From Candidatus Wirthbacteria bacterium CG2_30_54_11 (GTDB lineage: Bacteria > Patescibacteriota > CG2-30-54-11), in contig MNZT01000064.1 of assembly GCA_001873755.1 (NCBI GenBank), forward strand, positions 1 to 5,596: DNA of 5,596 bases, given 5' to 3'. Of this stretch, positions 3,903 through 5,596 are shown piece by piece. The notes below the pieces were generated by a model. It saw only the letters and a list, made by a program, of their open reading frames with translations. It did not search any database and was not told where the DNA came from. Each line of letters starts with the position of its first letter. Position 1 is the first letter of the stretch. Made by a program: the position numbers and the translations under genes.

Positions 3903-4772
3903 ATGACAGACGAAACGAAAAAAACACCCGAGGTTCAAACGGTTGCACAGTCGGTAGAAGCCGAAGCGGCCGTAGCGGTTATCGTCGAAGAGGCCAAAGT
4001 AGAGCCGGAAGCAAAACCGGTCAAAGCAGCTTCACCGGCGAAAAAGAAGAAGGCCAAAAGCGCCACCCCGGGGAAAAAACACGGCAAGAACTATCAGGCG
4101 AAGCGTCTGCTGACCGAAAACGGCAAGTCCTATTCAATCGCAGATGCGGTCGGTATGGCAAAGAAGACGAGCTATGTCAAGTTTGATGCGACGGTCGAGC
4201 TCCATCTCAAACTGGGAGTTGACCCCAAAAAAGCTGACCAGCAGGTCCGCGGTACGGTCGTCCTGCCCTTTGGCACCGGCAAGACCGTCAGGATCCTGGT
4301 CATCGCCGAGGGAGACAAGGTCGAAGAGGCGAAAAAGGCCGGAGCAGATTACGTCGGCAGCGAGGACATGATCGAGAAGATCAAGGGCGGCTGGCTGGAA
4401 TTTGACCTCGTCATCGCTACTCCCAATATGATGGGGAAGATCGGTCCCCTGGGCCGTATCCTCGGCACCAAGGGCCTCATGCCCAGCCCCAAGGCAGGCA
4501 CCGTGACCTTTGAAGTCGGCAGGATGGTCCAGGAATGGAAGCTCGGTAAAGTCGAATACAGACTGGAAAAGCTGCCCCTCATCCATACGGTCATCGGCAA
4601 GGCATCCTTTACGGAAGAACAGCTCCAGGGCAATCTCCGTGCGGTCCTGGGCGCTATTGTTAAAGCCAAGCCGGCCTCAGCCAAGGGCATGTACATCCAG
4701 ACCGCGTTCATCAATGCCACCATGGGCCCGGGTATCAAACTGGATGTCCAGGAAGTCAGGGAAGTCCGGTAG
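3903..4772 (+). CDS. rplA: 50S ribosomal protein uL1 with N-terminal extension
   Basis: uL1 forms the mobile L1 stalk that handles the E-site tRNA, and in many bacteria represses its own operon by binding mRNA. The product is 289 aa against about 230 usually. Residues 1-59 are an Ala/Glu/Val/Pro-rich then lysine-rich tail (KKKKAK, PGKKHGK). The L1 fold begins near residue 60: GVDPKKADQQVRGTVVLPFG and TGKTVR (about 105-130), inserted domain II with DLVIATPNMM, the signature LGRILGTKGLMPSPKAGTV, and the return to domain I with HTVIGKASF and KGMYIQ..FINATMGPGIKLD. AGGAG (3891-3895) lies 7 nt before the ATG. It follows the attenuator-like structure and is the last gene before the strong terminator; rplJ and rplL do not come next. 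Confidence 0.96.
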   Translation: MTDETKKTPEVQTVAQSVEAEAAVAVIVEEAKVEPEAKPVKAASPAKKKKAKSATPGKKHGKNYQAKRLLTENGKSYSIADAVGMAKKTSYVKFDATVELHLKLGVDPKKADQQVRGTVVLPFGTGKTVRILVIAEGDKVEEAKKAGADYVGSEDMIEKIKGGWLEFDLVIATPNMMGKIGPLGRILGTKGLMPSPKAGTVTFEVGRMVQEWKLGKVEYRLEKLPLIHTVIGKASFTEEQLQGNLRAVLGAIVKAKPASAKGMYIQTAFINATMGPGIKLDVQEVREVR

Positions 4773-4842
4773 GATAAGAGCCTGACGCACCGGAGCTGGA
4801 CACTAAATGCTTCATCAGTTTAGTAACAGAACAGTTCGTCCC

Positions 4843-4877
4843 AAAAAGAGTCCGCTCAGAGCGGACTCTTTTTTTTT
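4843..4877 (+). terminator. Strong intrinsic terminator after rplA
   Basis: GAGTCCGCT (4848-4856) pairs perfectly with AGCGGACTC (4860-4868) around a CAG triloop. Nine T follow (4869-4877), and five A (4843-4847) extend the stem by A-U pairs. The A-tract makes it potentially bidirectional. It closes the rplU/tuf-rplA cluster about 70 bp after the rplA stop codon. The intervening 4773-4842 holds only a minor ACTAAA/TTTAGT hairpin (4802-4824). Confidence 0.93.
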
Positions 4878-4930
4878 AGATTGGGATTTGTTACCCTAGT
4901 ATTGATCGTCCGAAGCCCCATGTCTTTTTC

Positions 4931-4959
4931 TTGCTTTTGCGAAGGGAAATCCTTACTAT
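4931..4959 (+). promoter_or_regulatory. Weak candidate promoter for the downstream hypothetical gene
   Basis: TTGCTT (4931-4936) and TACTAT (4954-4959) are 17 bp apart, upstream of the ATG at 5010. Neither box is close to consensus, so support is slight. Since a strong terminator precedes, the gene needs some promoter in 4880-5009. Confidence 0.25.
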
Positions 4960-5009
4960 TGCCAGTGTCTGTCCGTTCATCTAGACTTAATCACCTATAC
5001 CCAAACGCT

Positions 5010-5528
5010 ATGAATAAGAGAGTATTGATCAGTTCGCTCGCATTTTTCATTATTATTGGCTTTGCGTTTGTCATTAACAATCCTGAATCAAAAGAATTAA
5101 AAGATGTACTGAAAAGTCCTATGGCTAATTTGCAGATAACGAAAGGTGACGAGATCAGACGTACATATTCTGACAGAGGAACAACCCTTGGAAAACCTGA
5201 CTATGTTGATGTACATATTGAGTATCAGCCAAAAGCCACCAGCACAAAAGTTGAGGTGTTCAATGAACTTGTCGAGAATATGAGGCAGGTAGTAAACAAT
5301 TCCGATGAGATCACCTTTGATGGCATGGACGGCGGCGAAAGATTTAATAATGAAGGGGATCTATATAGGGCTGTCTTTTCGTACAAAACATACCTTCGCA
5401 TAGATGTGGCAATATACGAACCACAGGATGATTCAGAAGTAAATACCGTATTGGTAAATATAGAAAATTATGGTACCTATCCTGGGGTTGATTTTTTAAT
5501 GACTTTGAAAGACTTTTTTACAATATAA
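5010..5528 (+). CDS. Hypothetical membrane-anchored or secreted protein
   Basis: I do not recognise this protein. From ATG 5010 it is 172 aa: MNKR, then a hydrophobic helix at about residues 5-22 (VLISSLAFFIIIGFAFVI), and then a hydrophilic domain. The helix could be a signal anchor or an uncleaved signal peptide; no lipobox cysteine is seen. The soluble part, about 150 aa, mixes charged and aromatic residues (YVDVHIEYQPKATSTKVEVF, FDGMDGGERFNNEGDLYRAV) and looks like a small alpha/beta domain outside the membrane. The frame is open upstream to TTG 4881, but that would bury the hydrophobic start behind 43 implausible residues. No Shine-Dalgarno precedes 5010, leaving the start uncertain. The gene is visibly more AT-rich than the ribosomal genes and lies beyond their terminator, so it is a separate unit. 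Confidence 0.65.
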   Translation: MNKRVLISSLAFFIIIGFAFVINNPESKELKDVLKSPMANLQITKGDEIRRTYSDRGTTLGKPDYVDVHIEYQPKATSTKVEVFNELVENMRQVVNNSDEITFDGMDGGERFNNEGDLYRAVFSYKTYLRIDVAIYEPQDDSEVNTVLVNIENYGTYPGVDFLMTLKDFFTI

Positions 5529-5587
5529 CTAGAAACGAAATATTTTTTGAACTTTGGTAGTGTAAACTCTTTTGTGTAAATGGTACC

Positions 5588-5594
5588 AAGGAGG
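5588..5594 (+). promoter_or_regulatory. Shine-Dalgarno of a gene starting just past the window
   Basis: AAGGAGG is an almost complete anti-Shine-Dalgarno complement, two bases from the window end. A + strand start codon would be expected within the next few bases. The rest of the gap (5529-5587) is AT-rich with no clear promoter or terminator. The product is unknown. Confidence 0.5.
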
Positions 5595-5596
5595 AA

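Noticed and set aside
4134..4738. Minus-strand and alternative-frame open frames within rplA
   Set aside because: They overlap conserved L1 codons and translate to compositional shadows (Ser/Arg- or Leu/Asp-rich) without motifs.
4881..5009. TTG 4881 as start of the hypothetical gene, adding 43 residues
   Set aside because: It begins right after the terminator T-run with no room for a promoter or ribosome binding site, and places odd Cys/Ser/Arg-rich residues before a natural signal-anchor start.

Overview
This window is a bacterial translation and transcription gene cluster, almost entirely on the + strand. The order is rplU (bL21), tuf (EF-Tu), rpmG (bL33), tRNA-Trp(CCA), secE, nusG, rplK (uL11), rplA (uL1), a strong intrinsic terminator, and then an unrelated AT-richer gene for a membrane-anchored protein of unknown function. 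The left edge carries the start of a minus-strand gene that looks like the N-terminus of an IS/integrase-type transposase. The right edge stops on a near-perfect Shine-Dalgarno sequence whose gene lies outside the window.

Organism: the block tuf-rpmG-trnW-secE-nusG-rplK-rplA is ordinary for bacteria. The EF-Tu is not of the usual proteobacterial or firmicute type: switch I reads KTVTI where most bacteria have RGITI, and the P-loop is GHIDHGKST. I recall this GGTVRD..KTVTI form from Planctomycetes-like EF-Tu and relatives. The L1 and NusG wording, both with low-complexity N-terminal extensions, and the transposase-like start remind me of candidate-phylum (Patescibacteria/CPR-type) genomes. I cannot place it more finely than an uncultured or candidate-phylum bacterium of medium GC.

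Layout. Positions 1-240: transposase-like N-terminus on the minus strand with two copies of a 16-bp direct repeat, possibly the end of an insertion sequence. 247-275: near-consensus sigma-70 promoter for rplU. 641-669: a second good promoter driving tuf and probably everything to the terminator at 4843-4877. Between genes there are several unexplained structures: a perfect 14-bp inverted repeat without a T-tract after tuf, a tRNA that begins on the base after the rpmG stop codon, an AT-rich spacer with inverted and direct repeats between nusG and rplK, and two mutually exclusive hairpins between rplK and rplA, one of which is a textbook intrinsic terminator.

How it works together: EF-Tu, bL21, bL33, uL11, uL1 and tRNA-Trp serve translation; NusG couples RNA polymerase to ribosomes or Rho; SecE is the small subunit of the SecYEG channel. 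The most testable new idea is that rplA is controlled by transcription attenuation in its leader. No wholly new multi-gene system is visible here.
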